Source: Guadua angustifolia
Lineage: Eukaryota; Streptophyta; Magnoliopsida; Poales; Poaceae
Assembly (NCBI GenBank): GCA_036346375.1
Contig: CM070517.1
Span: forward strand, 13,743,161-13,807,160
DNA length: 64,000 nucleotides
Direction of reading: 5' to 3'
The notes under the pieces are model-generated. The model saw nothing but the letters and a program-made list of their open reading frames with translations. It searched no databases and was not told the origin of the DNA. A program made the translations under genes and the position numbers. Shown here piece by piece: positions 37,328 through 49,422 of this stretch (position 1 is its first letter; every line of letters begins with the position of its first letter).

Positions 37328-38020
37328 AGCATGTTATCAGTAGCAATATTTTTTTGTCAACTTGTTGTGGATAATTTCAGCTCTATAGCAGTATACAACA
37401 AATAGCTACATATCCTTTTTCTAGAGAGCGCTAATTTCCATCCTTGTCCTAGATATCGAAATGGGGCCATACTGTTCATATCTTGGATGGTATAAGCTTC
37501 TGAGACCACATAGGAAAGCAGCTAACAAGAACATCAGACCTCAATTTTGCATCAAATGTTAGGCAACAACAAATCTCAAGTATTCTACACAGTAGAGTAA
37601 GCAGAACAAAATTATGAATCGAGTGTAACACACAGTTCCATCTTATTTGCATTGACAAGCTTGGAGAAGTATATTTTAAGATAGAAGGCACCATGACAAA
37701 AATCTACAGTGCATCCATCTAATGTCTAGAGAAAGATGAGGATGGCAATATGGAACAATAAGAAAGCACAATGGCAATAACTGAACATTGCATAGAACGA
37801 AAAGGGAATAAACGGTTTAAATTTCAGAGAGGTCCATAAAGCAATTATTACTGCATAGGTTCTGGACTCTCTTATGGGTCATTTCCTCACGCAATGATTG
37901 CAAGGTTGCATCTCCCAGCGCTAATCATGAAGTAGCAACTGTAAAGAAAAATTGGTAACCATTGTTATTGGCTTCAATTTTAGAACTCTGGTAAAATATT
38001 AAATTATAAAATAGGAAACA
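37328..38020. other. no gene recognised
   Basis: AT-rich sequence between the Tat LTR and the exoribonuclease fragment. The minus frame at 37476-37694 is not recognised. The expected next exon of the exoribonuclease is not found here. Confidence 0.4.
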
Positions 38021-38028
38021 AACCTCAC

Positions 38029-39470
38029 GAATCTCTAGTGTCGGCATATGTCGAAGAAAATCGTTGCCAACAAAAAAGCACATGATGATGAAATCATCAA
38101 CAATGCATTCAAAGTCAATCTGGAAAGGTGGATTTGGCATTCTGAGCTTGTATTCTAAATACTCCCGAAGGGTCCCTATATTCAAGAATTGTGAAGGCAT
38201 AGAAGTGGACAAATGAAAATAAGCCCCCGAGTAAATCCATCGAATATACTGATTACACCATAAGTTGCAACAAAAGAAATGGATCATTATTACCTTGTAA
38301 GGTTTTTTTGGAGCAATAGCTCACCCTTTTCATCAAATGCCTGGTTTTTCTTTTTGCCTTTCCTTCACAATCTGCTGCTTGATATCCCACATGACCACAC
38401 AAGAAGCATTCGCCCTACTATCCAGGTGTAAAAACCACGTACAAACAAAAAGTGTATGCAAATAAGATTTCAAAGTGTAACTTTAAAGAAATTGGATAAG
38501 GAAGAACCCAGCTTTCAAAGAAAGATCCAACTTATAAATTTTGTGAAAGTAAAAAAAAAGTAACATGGACAACAGGGAACATAAGAAACCAGTTAGTGTT
38601 TTCTTAGCATAAGGCAAAGGCGGTATCACGTATTTACAGCGAAACACATATATTTCCATGTTTTGAGAAGGGGAGCTAACCTCCCTCAGTATGGAGAACT
38701 ATACTTCGTGTGTTGTTAAAGCTAACATGATCAGAGTAAACAAAAGAAATAATGTCCAATAAAAAATTAAACTTTAATTATATAGAACATACCATGCCAT
38801 ACAAACAATGGTGGGTATTTTGGTTAAATCCAGAGAGATTCCACTGACCATGAATATAGGACATAATTTTGTGTTCCCCTTCACCAGGAACATTGGCATA
38901 AAAAAAAGAATAACCTTAAAAATAATTAATTAGAACACACATGAATTTTTCATACTTATTATTTCCAGCACCACCAATATGTAGCCTTTCCCAACTAGAA
39001 GATGATGGAACATACTAACAAAAAGCAATGCCCAAAACAAAAGGTCAAATCAGCGCTAAGCCATAGTTACTTTATTCTGTTTCCATCCAGGATTATAATT
39101 CAATCTGAGATGGATGTAGCACTGCAAAGCAACCGACAAAATAGGCATAAACTCTGTCCATGGAGTACTAACATTAGAATAATAGATTTGTGATTGTTGT
39201 TTTCGAGGAAGCTTCACGCCTTCCTTCTCAAACTCTTGACGCATAATTTCTTCTTCTGCAGCTTGACGATATAACGATGGCGAGTAGTGGGTGCAATTAT
39301 GATTGGTTGTAAGTTTGCAACTATACACATATAGTAATATTAACCATACATTGAATAAAGGAAGATAACTCCAGTACAATACTGACCACATTAGCTGCAT
39401 CTTTTGCAGCTCTGAATCGTCTAGAGTATTGTTGGTTCATCTTAGTACGAGGAGACACACTATCTAAAAA
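38029..39470 (-). pseudogene. internal exons of a broken XRN-like 5'-3' exoribonuclease
   Basis: Six exon-like blocks on minus match the N-terminal half of plant XRN proteins in the right order. They are KMNQQYSRRFRAAKDAAN (about 39466-39395), EEEIMRQEFEKEGVKLP with NVSTPWTEFM (about 39263-39069), NVPGEGEHKIMSYI (about 38901-38796), LIMLALTTHEV-stop-FSILRE (about 38736-38688), the knuckle CFLCGHVGYQAADCEGKAKRK (about 38400-38296, shown here without its full length) and FLNIGTLREYLEY to HMPTLEIRE (about 38190-38029). Introns are kept, so it is not a processed copy. The start, the Asp-rich catalytic block before LIML and all C-terminal exons are missing, and one exon has an in-frame TAG. A functional XRN degrades uncapped RNA; this copy cannot. 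Confidence 0.8.
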
Positions 39471-39479
39471 ACCGTTGAA

Positions 39480-40085
39480 CTTTAATAAGATTTATTTATA
39501 GAGCAAGATCGACAAATATAAAAATTTATATATAACTGTCAATAATGAGTAATCTATTACACGATAATTTTACATCCATCAGGAACAAGTCAATCATATA
39601 GAGCCTATCTATTCCTAGTAGTCATAATCATCGAACAGAAATCAATCACAGAAATCCCTATTTCCACATATCACTCCACCATCATAATCCCAGCATTGAT
39701 CAATGACAAACATCACATTCAGAAGGCCAGAATTAGGCAAAAATCTCCATTACTGATATCAAATCTCGTACTCCTCAGAAAGATTTTGAAGAAACTGGAT
39801 AAAAAAACCCAAACAAGACTCGGATGAAAAAATAGGGAGACACAAAAGCAATCACAAACAATGAAAGAGAGCGAGATAGAGAAGCAGGAACCCACCTCCC
39901 TTACATTAGTATTTTAAAAAAAGTACACAAATGAGTTTCTCTTCATGAGTAAAAGCTCTCTGTCAAAATTGGCTTTGAGCAACTCCATCCTACTGACATC
40001 ACACTTTGAGTTAGCCACAGTAGCGAGGTGGACAACATACCTTGTATAGCTTCCCTCAGAGCCTTGAAAACAAAGCCAATGTTCT
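39480..40085. other. no gene recognised
   Basis: AT-rich DNA upstream (on minus) of the first exoribonuclease block. The minus frame 39914-40126 is unrecognised. The missing N-terminal exons of the exoribonuclease were not found. Confidence 0.35.
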
Positions 40086-42650
40086 TGTAACACCCCGGCT
40101 CCACACTGAGCCCCGAATGCTACCAACTTCCAAACTCACTAAAAAAAATTTCGGCATCATCTGTAACACCCCGGCGCCAAACCACACCGCGAGTGCTACC
40201 AAGACCTCTAATAACGCTAGCGGAGAACAATTCTAAAGATTTAAAAAAAAAACTTAACGTATTAGCTAGAAATTTCGGCATGACCTCTCTAGAAGTAGAG
40301 GTCATCCACTCAGCAGACAAATAAACAACAGATAAGATAATCACAATACTAGTCATCCAAGATGACATATACTAGCAGGAGCATAAAGGAATTATCACAC
40401 AACCAACTGATAAATAATAATTCCACAACAGCGAATAACATAATTACAACACTAGTTAAGACCAAACACTATATTCATTTTAGGTGGGTTGAAGGTGACC
40501 GAAGTCGTGATTGTGTCTTTACACCCATCACGGCGCGACAACTTCAAGGTACCTAAAAAAACAAATGACAAACAAGCGTGAGTTCAAAAACTCAGCAAAG
40601 TGCATCAAATCAACATAATTAACCAGCTAACACATTCGAACCAACAACAAGACTAAACTCTCAAATGAATCAACTAATACATGAAACCAAGTATATCAAT
40701 ACATTTACCTCATTGCGTATCTCACATACGTACCTCATTAAACCTCTTTGGATGAGTCCACGACTCCATCCCAACTCCTCACATTTCCATTTAACAACCA
40801 AAGCTTATCATAGAACATAACACACACATAATTCATCCACATGATTCAATATGCAAGCTCAAGAATATTTCATCTCATTCACAATTTATCAACCATATGA
40901 TGCATTATGCTCATGAATGCCTCATTTCATCTCATTCTCAATCTTCATACATATGATGCATTATGCTCATGAATGCCTCATTCATCTCATTCTCAATCTT
41001 CATACATATGATGCATTATGCTCATGAATGCCTCATTTCATCTCATTCTCAATCTTCATACATATGATGCATTATGCATGCTCATGAATGTCTCTTCTCT
41101 TCACTTAGCACATACCGGTATTGCCGAGTACACACCCGTCGGCGTGCACCCTCTTCCCAACCATCCCGTGGAAGGGGCCTACCGAAGTAGGTCTTGCTCC
41201 GCCATCCCGTGGCGGAGTCCTACTCTTAACACCGCTCCCATCCACGCCGGTGGATGGGACTACGAATAGGATCTCTCAGAGCACTCCGGATTAGTCATAT
41301 TCTCATATGACTTTCTCACCGACCCGGCTCAATGCATTTCATGAATGCACATATGCAAATGCCATTCTCAACATTCATAACCATATTCTCATCTTTCATT
41401 TTCACCTAGTCACATTTTCATCGATTTCCATATAATTACCATATCCACAATTCTTGAACAAGTCTCATAACTCCCCGAATCAATTTAGCTTATTCATACA
41501 AGTAGCACCATCTTGAGTTATAAGAAGTAGCAATGTGTCATATTAGCAAGGCACACGTTTCATCAATCAACACACATATCAAACAAACAAGTGATGCACT
41601 TGCCTTTAACGCTCACGGGGCGTTAAGACGGGAGGTCGATGCCGCTCCCGGGTTCACACCACCTGCAATAGAATGATCTCCACTCAAAAACATGCTACTA
41701 CAGCAAGCAACCCAAAACAAAACGGCATCGAACCTACGGATCGCCCCGAACTCTGAAACCTGAAATCTACCGCTCGGGACAGCACACTTCAACAAGCCAT
41801 AACTTGGGCTATACAACTCCAAATCAAGTAAACGAGTACATTTTCTCGAACGGCAGGAAATTTCCCATGTTTTTCTAAGTATACGAAAAGCAAGATTCGG
41901 CCTCTAAGTTCCCCTAATCTGCAGTTGAATGCAGACTGCCCCAATCGCGACACAGATTGGACAATGCTCGGTAAAAAGGTCATAACTTTCAAACGGCTGA
42001 ACGAAATTTAGTGATTTCGGTCTCTATTGAAAGGTAATTCGATTATCTACAACTTCCGAAACAGCCAGACCCCCAGGAAACGCTTATAACATCCTCAAAT
42101 TGAAGCTCCAACGCACTGCCAGCGCACAGCCCGAATGAGACTCGAATTTCCCTCCAAATAGAATCACTTTTCCCCCAAAAATTTCAGATATAGTAACCCT
42201 AGAACCTTCCTAACCAGGAAATACCCCCATTAGAGTACCTCCAAGAAGAAATCATACCTCTCTAGGTCTCCTTGGAGGAGGATGAGGAGGGAGAAGCTGC
42301 TGCAATAGGGGAGGGCAGGCTCGCTGACCAAGGGAGAAGATCGCCGGTGACTTGCCGAGCTGGGCGCGGCTGGCCAGAGCTGGAGGTGGAGGGTCGCTGC
42401 TGGTGATGGAGGTGGCATCGGCCTTGGGGAGCAACAGAGGGCGCCAGGAGTAGCAGCAGGAGAGCCCTTGGTGGAAGGAGCTGCGCAGAGTGGGGAAGAG
42501 AAGCCAGAAGGCGGTCGGCTAGGGAGAAATGGGGCGTGGGGACGGGAGAGGGCCAAGCCCCAGGAACACCAACCAGAGAATGAGAGGGAGGGAGTCGGCG
42601 GTGGTGAGGAAAGGAAGATATTTGGCTAGGAGAAATGATAGCCACACAAT
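40086..42650 (-). repeat. probable solo LTR, about 2.5 kb, with duplicated terminus
   Basis: In plus order it begins TGTAACACCCCGGC, the reverse complement of a common gypsy LTR end, and a second copy of that terminus starts at 40162. Both copies carry AAATTTCGGCAT shortly after. The interior has no gag or pol, a 56-bp tandem repeat, and LTR-like GC-rich DNA at 42.2-42.65 kb, where minus frames are Pro/Ser-rich. The right end is uncertain because no clean CA end with target duplication was found. Confidence 0.5.
40871..41095. repeat. 56-bp tandem repeat, about four copies
   Basis: The unit includes ATATGATGCATTATGCTCAT and CTCATTCTCAATCTTCATAC. Two to three copies are nearly identical and the outer ones diverge. 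It lies within the probable solo LTR. Confidence 0.85.
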
Positions 42651-42659
42651 GTAAAAACT

Positions 42660-43934
42660 GCCAACAAATAGAAAGGTCAGGAATACTTGCACCGAGAAGT
42701 CTGTCACTTCAATAATTGATCTACAATTAAAAAGATGTGCATAACTGCAAGCATCATTATTTCTTAGCCAGAAAATACATCTTTGTAGTAACTGATATGC
42801 TTCATCTCACCGAATAACACTAATGATAATCTACCAGTATAACTCTTCCAAATAAACAGATGGTGTAGCAGAGTTAACTTTAAGAGCAAATAACTTTTCA
42901 TTACCAAACAACAGAACCCAAACCTTTATTAAACTTTTCAAAACTACGAGGCGATAAAACTTTTCTCCAGAATAAATCCTTGAATCAAAAAAATGAAAAC
43001 ATCACCGGCCGAAACCCTACAAAAGATTTGCAGTATTACAGTTCTTGTAGAGGTGGAACAAAACGGGAGAAGAAGGGAAGCAACGGCGGAGGCAGCAGGC
43101 GAACGGAGAGCAGCCGACATGACAGGCACACCAGGATGAGAGACCATAGAGCAACAGGAAAAAAGGAACAACAAACCATCATGAGGAACCCAAAATGGGG
43201 AACAATCCAACCGTAGATAGCATAACGAAACAATCCACGAACATCAAAACAGGACTAGGACGGTAAGAACAAGAACAATCGAGCCATCATAACCAGCCGC
43301 AATCGATCACGTAAGGCCTAGTCGGCAACCGAAATCAGGAAGACTAGCCAACGACTGAAACCAGGGCGCCTTGAAATCAGGAAGACTGACCATTGGCCGA
43401 AACTAAGAGATCTCCTGACCGAAATCGGACGGGAAAACGATGGGACCAAAACAACCTCACGACGAAAAACACCATGGAAACTCTCTCCCTATCAGTAACC
43501 AGGCGATGTGCACAAGAAGAGCACTGATGATGCGAACAAGAAGGGGGTCTCGGGATAAGAGCCACGAGCGGAGCACGCAAGGTGGGCTAACGACGGATGG
43601 GCTCCCACCACGGCACGCAGCGATAATAAACATGGCACCGTTAGCGAGGCAGGGGCGAAGAACAAAGAGCAAACGCACACTGAACGGGAGAAACACAAAA
43701 CAATGACACGTTATCAACCGTATTGACCCCAACCGACGCGAAGCAATGGACGGGAACAGCACCCGCGTAAGGAAACGAAGCAACGAACGAAACTCAATGA
43801 TCCTCGTCAATGGGGACGGACGGGCAGGCGCCACCGTGAATGGACTCACTTGAACAGCGCACCATACACTTTTCCTGGGCGCAGCTGTACGGGACATGCC
43901 CAGAGCTCGCGAAATCTCTCCACTATAATATATA
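42660..43934. other. no gene recognised
   Basis: It holds overlapping frames on both strands, the longest at 43457-44008 on minus, which crosses the end of the Harbinger element and is therefore unlikely to be one gene. No domain or motif was recognised. Confidence 0.4.
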
Positions 43935-44378
43935 GAGCCCGTTTGGCAACTTAGAACCTTTCCGTTTCTCCTTGAATCTGAAGAGAAACCAACCAAACGG
44001 TAATACACTCGGAACGATTCTCAGCGGAGCGTTTCTGATTTTATTTGGCCGTGCTCGAATTGGCTACGACCCCGTTCCTCTTGATTCACCGAGACTATTT
44101 CCCTTTCTGCCCTGATAAAAACGATGGCGCGTAGGCTCTCGAGGTGAACTCCCGCGAAATCACGCGCCCTCCCGCGAAACTCCCCCGGCCGCCTCCTTCC
44201 CCCGTCGATGCCCTCCCGGAGGCCCCCGTCGACGCCCTCCCGGAGCACCCCCGACGCCGCCGCCATACTGGAACACGCCCGTGCCGCCGCCCTCCGGAAC
44301 TCCCCCCCCCGCCTCCTGCCCCCTGCCGCCACCGGGAGTCCAACTCCACCGCGCACCCCACCGTCGCCGTCAAGGTAC

Positions 44379-44421
44379 TGGGTTGGATTGTGTGTGATTT
44401 GGGTTGGATTGTGTGTGATTT
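44379..44421 (+). repeat. 21-bp tandem duplication in the Harbinger element
   Basis: GGGTTGGATTGTGTGTGATTT occurs twice in a row inside a GC-rich left arm, followed by a partial third copy. The Pro-rich frame 44144-44587 over it has no recognised domain. Confidence 0.7.
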
Positions 44422-44599
44422 GGGTATTGGGTTGGTCTGGGTGCAGGAGAAGGTGATGAGCCCGCCTCGCGACGTCGCCTTGCCACCGAAGAAGGACCTG
44501 CACCGGTTGAGCATTAGAAGAAGGACCTGCACCGAAGGTTGGCCTCATGAACCTGTCGTCGAACTTCCTCCAGTAGATGTGTACTGAAGAATCACATTT

Positions 44600-46680
44600 G
44601 TCTCAGATTTTTCTACCCTCTAATCACATTTGTCTCAGATTATTCTGAAGCTTGGAGGAGACAGAGAAGATAGTAGCTAGCTACCTGTGCAAAAAAGAAC
44701 GAAGGTTAGATCAATCTATTGTGTTTTGCTCTTTACAAATTGGTTGATGGTTAGGTGTAATGGTTGGTCCAGAGATAATTTATATAAATTAGTATAAGTT
44801 GTGATTCAACAAGACCTTATTCAATATCCAATATCTTTCTTTCCTGGTCTCCTTTAGCTTAGCTTATGCTCGATCATTCTTTTGTCTGTTCTGTTCTCTT
44901 TTGTGTGAAAGCTGTTGTTCTGTAGATGGATTTCATTTGCTGAGCATTGTGTTCTGTAGTTGGGTTGATATGATACGGTGAAGCATGATTGAAAATCTTC
45001 AGATGATGCACACGTTTCTAAAGTTTAGTAGTTTGAATGTTTCAATGCCATCAGTGTAATAGCAGTTTTGCAATTAGTTATAGCTTTGTGTTCTAGTAAA
45101 AAAAATTTACAACATAATGGCATATAATGGTGAATCTTGACAGATAGATCGATTTGAGCATGACTACATATAGTAGCAGAGAAGTACTCCAGGCTACTTT
45201 TGTTTTCATGTTTTTAAGCACCAAGACTCCCTTGTTCAAAGCTGTTATTGTCTTCCCTGAATCTGGAAGAAAGTTGTTTGCCTGTTAGTTTGGTAAATGT
45301 TGAATGTTGTTGTCAGTTTGTCTCTGAACAACTGCACTTGGTAGTTTAGTAGTTGGGTTGATATGATTCTGGAGACTGGCCATGGTTTATTTACTGGCAA
45401 GTAGATGCAAATAACATTTTCGTCAAGAGACAAGAACATAGTCTTCTTTGTCCCACTCTATTCCTAATCCGTGCTCCATCCTTCATGGTACCAGTTATTC
45501 TATGTTAGTTGACACAAATTAGGTTTTACCACTCTATTCTGTGGTTCCAGAAGCTCCAAATCACTTAGGTTTTATCACATCCAAAGGACAGGAGAGGAAT
45601 AGTACAAGCTGTGTGTGTGTGTTGAGGAGAATACATAGAAGCTCTTAACTTGTCGTCCCAAATGTTAGCTTCAACAAAATAAAAGTAGAATTCCTCCTTG
45701 CAATACAACAGTCACAACAAACTGAAGCATGAGATCTGCCATCTAATATTTGTTTGGTTGCATAGTCTTCTTTGTCCCAGTGCTTATGGAGTTGGTAGGC
45801 TAAGCTAAGCTGTATTTCTATATATCTACTTTGTGTGGGAACGAGTCAAATGAAATATATCTACTTTGTGTGGGAACGAGTCAATAAATTTTGAATCTGT
45901 ATGTGTATATCTACTTTGTGTGGGAATGAGTCAGGCTGTAGAAAGTATTTGGTTTCTAGATATGGATGTAAGTCCATGAAAATCAAGCAAGAATTTTGCA
46001 TAGTTTTTTTGTTGTCCCACTCTATAATCAGTAGTTTCAGTAATGAGTAGTTTCAGATTTCAGTAATGAGTAGTTTCAGATTTCAGTAATCAGTAGTTTC
46101 TGAAGTAATCAGATGGTACAAGCTTTGTGTGTGTGTGTGTGTGTGTGTTTTTGACCCATTGCCAGCATTGGCACTTATATGATTGCTGCCTGCATTGTTT
46201 TCTGATGCATTTGTTTGGCAATTCATCTGCATTGGAATTTCCAAGTCCTAAGCATCACTCAGAAATCTATGCCTGTAACTGGTATGTTTAGGATCACTCA
46301 GAAATCCTTGTGCTAGATAGGAGTGGACATATTACTTCCTTAGACTGTGACTATGTTTAGCATCAGAATTAATCTATAGAACCAACAATATCCTTCATGT
46401 GGGTCATTTCACATACCACCCACCTGATGGCTGTAAACGGACACTGTATTGAAAATGGATGTAGTTATTTTCTTTTCTGTTGTGTGCTATATGTTGTGAA
46501 TGGTGATGTCATCTCCTGTTTTAATCCACTGCTGGATGTTATTTATGGCAGATCGGATGTTTATTCCCTTCCCTGGAAAATTGTCTTGGGATATTAGTGC
46601 AAGTTACCCTTTCACTGTTAACAATGAATAACTAAATGAATGCAATATGATTTTAGTGTTTGTGATATTGGTTTGCTTGT
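44600..46680. other. non-coding left arm of the Harbinger element with simple repeats
   Basis: No gene was seen. It holds a duplicated ATCACATTTGTCTCAGATT (44590-44645), three copies of a TATATCTACTTTGTGTGGGA unit (45829-45933), copies of CAGTAATGAGTAGTTTCAGA (46027-46105) and a TG dinucleotide run (46125-46148). Confidence 0.6.
46125..46148 (+). repeat. TG microsatellite, 12 units
   Basis: Uninterrupted TG repeats within the transposon arm; likely length-variable. Confidence 0.9.
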
Positions 46681-46684
46681 GTAG

Positions 46685-47220
46685 ATGGTTGAAGCTGAAT
46701 GGTCCGAAGAACACACTAGGATTGTTTGTAGATTGTTTGCCGAACAAGTGAGGTGCGGAAATCGTTCTAGCACCCATTTGAACAATGTTGGGTATAAAAT
46801 AGTGATTGAAAAATTCAATGAGGAGACGGGGCTTTTGTACACTAGAGGGCAATTTAAGAATAAATGGTCCAAATTGAAGCTAGGGTACAATGCTTGGAAG
46901 GAGTTGTTGAAACAAATAGGCATAGGTTGGGATGAGAGGAAGGGAACGGTTGACATGAACAATGATTGGTGGAAGATGATGAGAAAAGTAAGTGCGCAAA
47001 CCGTAAAATATTTGATCTTGTTTTGTTTGAAGCAATATTATTATTTTTTCACATATGTTTTCATGTTTGCAGAAAATTCCGGGATGTGGAAAATTTAAAG
47101 ACAAGGGAATTCAAAATGAAGATGAGTTGAAGGTTATGTTTGAAGACCTTAGAAATACGGTGGCGATCATTTTGGTGCTTAAATGCGGTCTTATTCCTCC
47201 AAGCCCTATTCATTGTGTTG
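46685..47220 (+). pseudogene. Myb/SANT-like DNA-binding protein of the Harbinger element
   Basis: The first exon (46685 to about 46987) encodes MVEAEWSEEHTRIVCRLFAEQV, shown only in part, then TGLYTRGQFKNKW-like text and WWKMMRK. This is the tryptophan-spaced Myb/SANT-like domain (PF12776 type) found in PIF/Harbinger accessory proteins and in related plant proteins. An intron starting GTAAGT (46988) and ending TTTGCAG (about 47072) would join the second exon, which reads KIPGCGKFKDKGIQNEDEL. The frame breaks soon after, near 47160-47230. In active elements this protein works with the nuclease to bind transposon ends and carry it into the nucleus. This copy is probably dead. Confidence 0.75.
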
Positions 47221-47791
47221 AGTCCGTGGATTGAGAGTCGAAAGTGATCGGAAGAAATAACTCCAACTAGCAAGGGCAAAGGCAAGAGATCATCTTGTCA
47301 TGACAAAGAGAAGACAAAGAGAGCCAAGACAAGTGGAGGAAAGTGGATCGAAGAACAGTTAGTAAAATGGTGACCTTCGGTGAAAGGTCCGCCGCTTCTA
47401 TTGAGTCGCTTGCAAACAAGGATGAGTGTTCTATCCAGCGATAATGAACATTGTGAAGGAGTGTGGAGCGATTTACGGGACAAAGCAACACTTCATCGCT
47501 CTTGAATTATTCACAAAGCGTCTTTGAGAGAGATGTTTATGACATTGGATACTCGAAGACCGGTTTGCATGGCTCACAATGAAGCACTTTGTCAAATATG
47601 GGCGGTTTAGGGAAATTCATTTAAAGGGTATAGAATAAGAATAGATTAATAAAAGGGTTCAATGATTTCTTTTTGATTGATTGATTGACCATGATTTGAT
47701 TGATTTAATAGGAATAAAATTGATTCGATTTCTTTTTGCAATTTACACTTGGCATATATTTTGTTTTAATATTGCTTTCTTCTATGTTAGA

Positions 47792-49081
47792 GATGTCTTC
47801 AAGTGAAAGTGATAGTGATAGCGAGGTTCATGCGGAGGTTATCGTGAACATCAAATTTTGCGACCAACTTAATTGCTCTGCGGCGTTTTACATCAATATT
47901 ACATGAAGCACTATGATAAGAATCCACCAAGGACTTCACAACTCGGTGGTTATGGATGGATTATGGAGGTATTGAACACACCGGAGAAAGTCACAGAATG
48001 TTCAGGATGAATGAAAGTCTTTTTTCGGTTTGCATGACTTATTGGTAAGCAATTACGATTCAAGTCATCCATCAATATTACCTCATTAGAATCGCTTATC
48101 TTTACGTGCATCTGCGGCCAAAATAGATCCAATAGTTTGATTCGAATACATTCAAGCATTCGGGGAGACAATCGAGAGAAAATTCGATGATGTCTTACAA
48201 TGCTTAATTCGAATGGCTAAAGATTGCATAAGACCTAAGGATCGAAACTTTGCCAATGTGCATAGTAGGATTCTTGGTGATCAAAGGATGTGGCCACATT
48301 TTAAAGATTGCATTGGAGCCATTGACGGGACACATATCCTAGCAACACCACAGATCCGAGATTATGTTCGATATATTGGCGGATCGGGGACTCCAACCCA
48401 AAATGTGATGGTGTGGTTGACTTTGATATCGTTTCACGTATGCTTCTATTGGACAACGGGATCTATGCATGACACCATGTGCTCTATCATGCTATAGAAC
48501 ATGATACACAAGTCTTTCCACATCCTCATAAGGTAAAATTGTTCATACATTACACAAATGTATTGTCATGTTACTATCACCTTACTTATGCTATTTCGTG
48601 TTTCATTAGGTAAATATTATGTTGTGGATGCGGTTACCCAAACAGCATCGGGTACTTAGCACCCTACAAAGGCGCGAGTATCATGTACTGACCGAGAAGA
48701 GGTGTGGCGCCGTCATGTCAGTCAAAAGAGGTATTCAACTATTTGCACTCTAGCCTTTGTAATGTGGTTGAGCGTACTTTTAGCGTATGGAAGATGAAGT
48801 GGAGGATACTTCTAAAGATGCCTACGTGCAGATGAACAAACAGAAGATGATCGTTGCAAAGAACTATGTATCTCCATAACTACATTCGTGAAAATCATGT
48901 GCTTGATGCAGATTTTGAATGTGTGACGAAATCCAGATTACATGCCAACAATACCACAAAGATATGCAAGACATCACCGTCTCAAAATTCATCAAATACG
49001 GCTACAACCGATGCAAATGACATAAATATGGATAGATTTCGTGATGATCTTGCAAAGGCAATTATGGAATCTAGATCGTAG
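47792..49081 (+). pseudogene. HARBI1-like DDE transposase, frameshifted
   Basis: A start at 47792 gives MSSSESDSDSEVHAEV, followed by pieces in shifting frames: KNPPRTSQLGGYGWIME (about 47910), MFRMNESLF (about 48000), then an open stretch at 48213-48497 with HFKDCIGAIDGTHI and GGSGTPTQNVM. The GAIDGTH block holds the first catalytic Asp of the DDE_4 superfamily nuclease. Later fragments include VERTF near 48766 and LHNYIRENH near 48870, ending with stop at 49079-49081. Several frameshifts and a stop near 48496 mean no functional nuclease is made. An intact version cuts at the terminal inverted repeats. Confidence 0.8.
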
Positions 49082-49422
49082 TTCACTTTATCATTTTTAT
49101 AATATTAATACAATGATATATTTCGCTACCTCTTATATTTGAATGGCCAAATATTTGTACAAAAATTACAGTAATGAGATTATTATGGATGCATGTATTC
49201 CATCGTCATTTTTTACATTAAATTGTACTACAAATCCATCACAAATACAAAGGGCACTTCGGTCATTTTCACCACTTCATCCTCTTTCCACAATCTGAAT
49301 CCAGACACTTAGCCAAACGGTTTCCAGACGGTGATTCAGATTCTACCTGAAACGTTTCTACCAAGAATCTGGAACCGTTTCCGTTTCTACTATAATCTGA
49401 AACCGTACCAAACGGGCCCATA

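Larger units (their letters stand above)
43935..49419 (+). mobile_element. PIF/Harbinger-type DNA transposon, about 5.5 kb, decayed
   Basis: The left end reads GAGCCCGTTTGG and the right end is CCAAACGGGCCC, giving terminal inverted repeats GRGCCCGTTTGG with one mismatch. Further weak inverted similarity (AGAAACGG/CCGTTTCT, AATCTGAA/TTCAGATT) lies inside the ends. ATA flanks both sides as a 3-bp target duplication. Two genes are inside on plus: a Myb/SANT-like protein and a DDE nuclease, the two-gene layout of PIF/Harbinger elements. Both are damaged, so this copy is not autonomous. Confidence 0.8.

Noticed and set aside
37476..37694. minus frame as a further exon of the XRN-like fragment
   Set aside because: The translation does not resemble the sequence expected after HMPTLEIRE, so the fragment is taken to end near 38029.
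40871..41095. regularly spaced repeats considered as a CRISPR-like array
   Set aside because: The units are contiguous with no unique spacers, in a plant genome; it is an ordinary tandem repeat.
42230..42645. Pro/Ser-rich minus frames as a host gene
   Set aside because: Low complexity, overlapping in several frames, and inside the probable solo LTR; no domain.
43457..44008. 183-codon minus frame
   Set aside because: It crosses the end of the Harbinger element at 43935, so it is a chance frame joining unrelated DNA.
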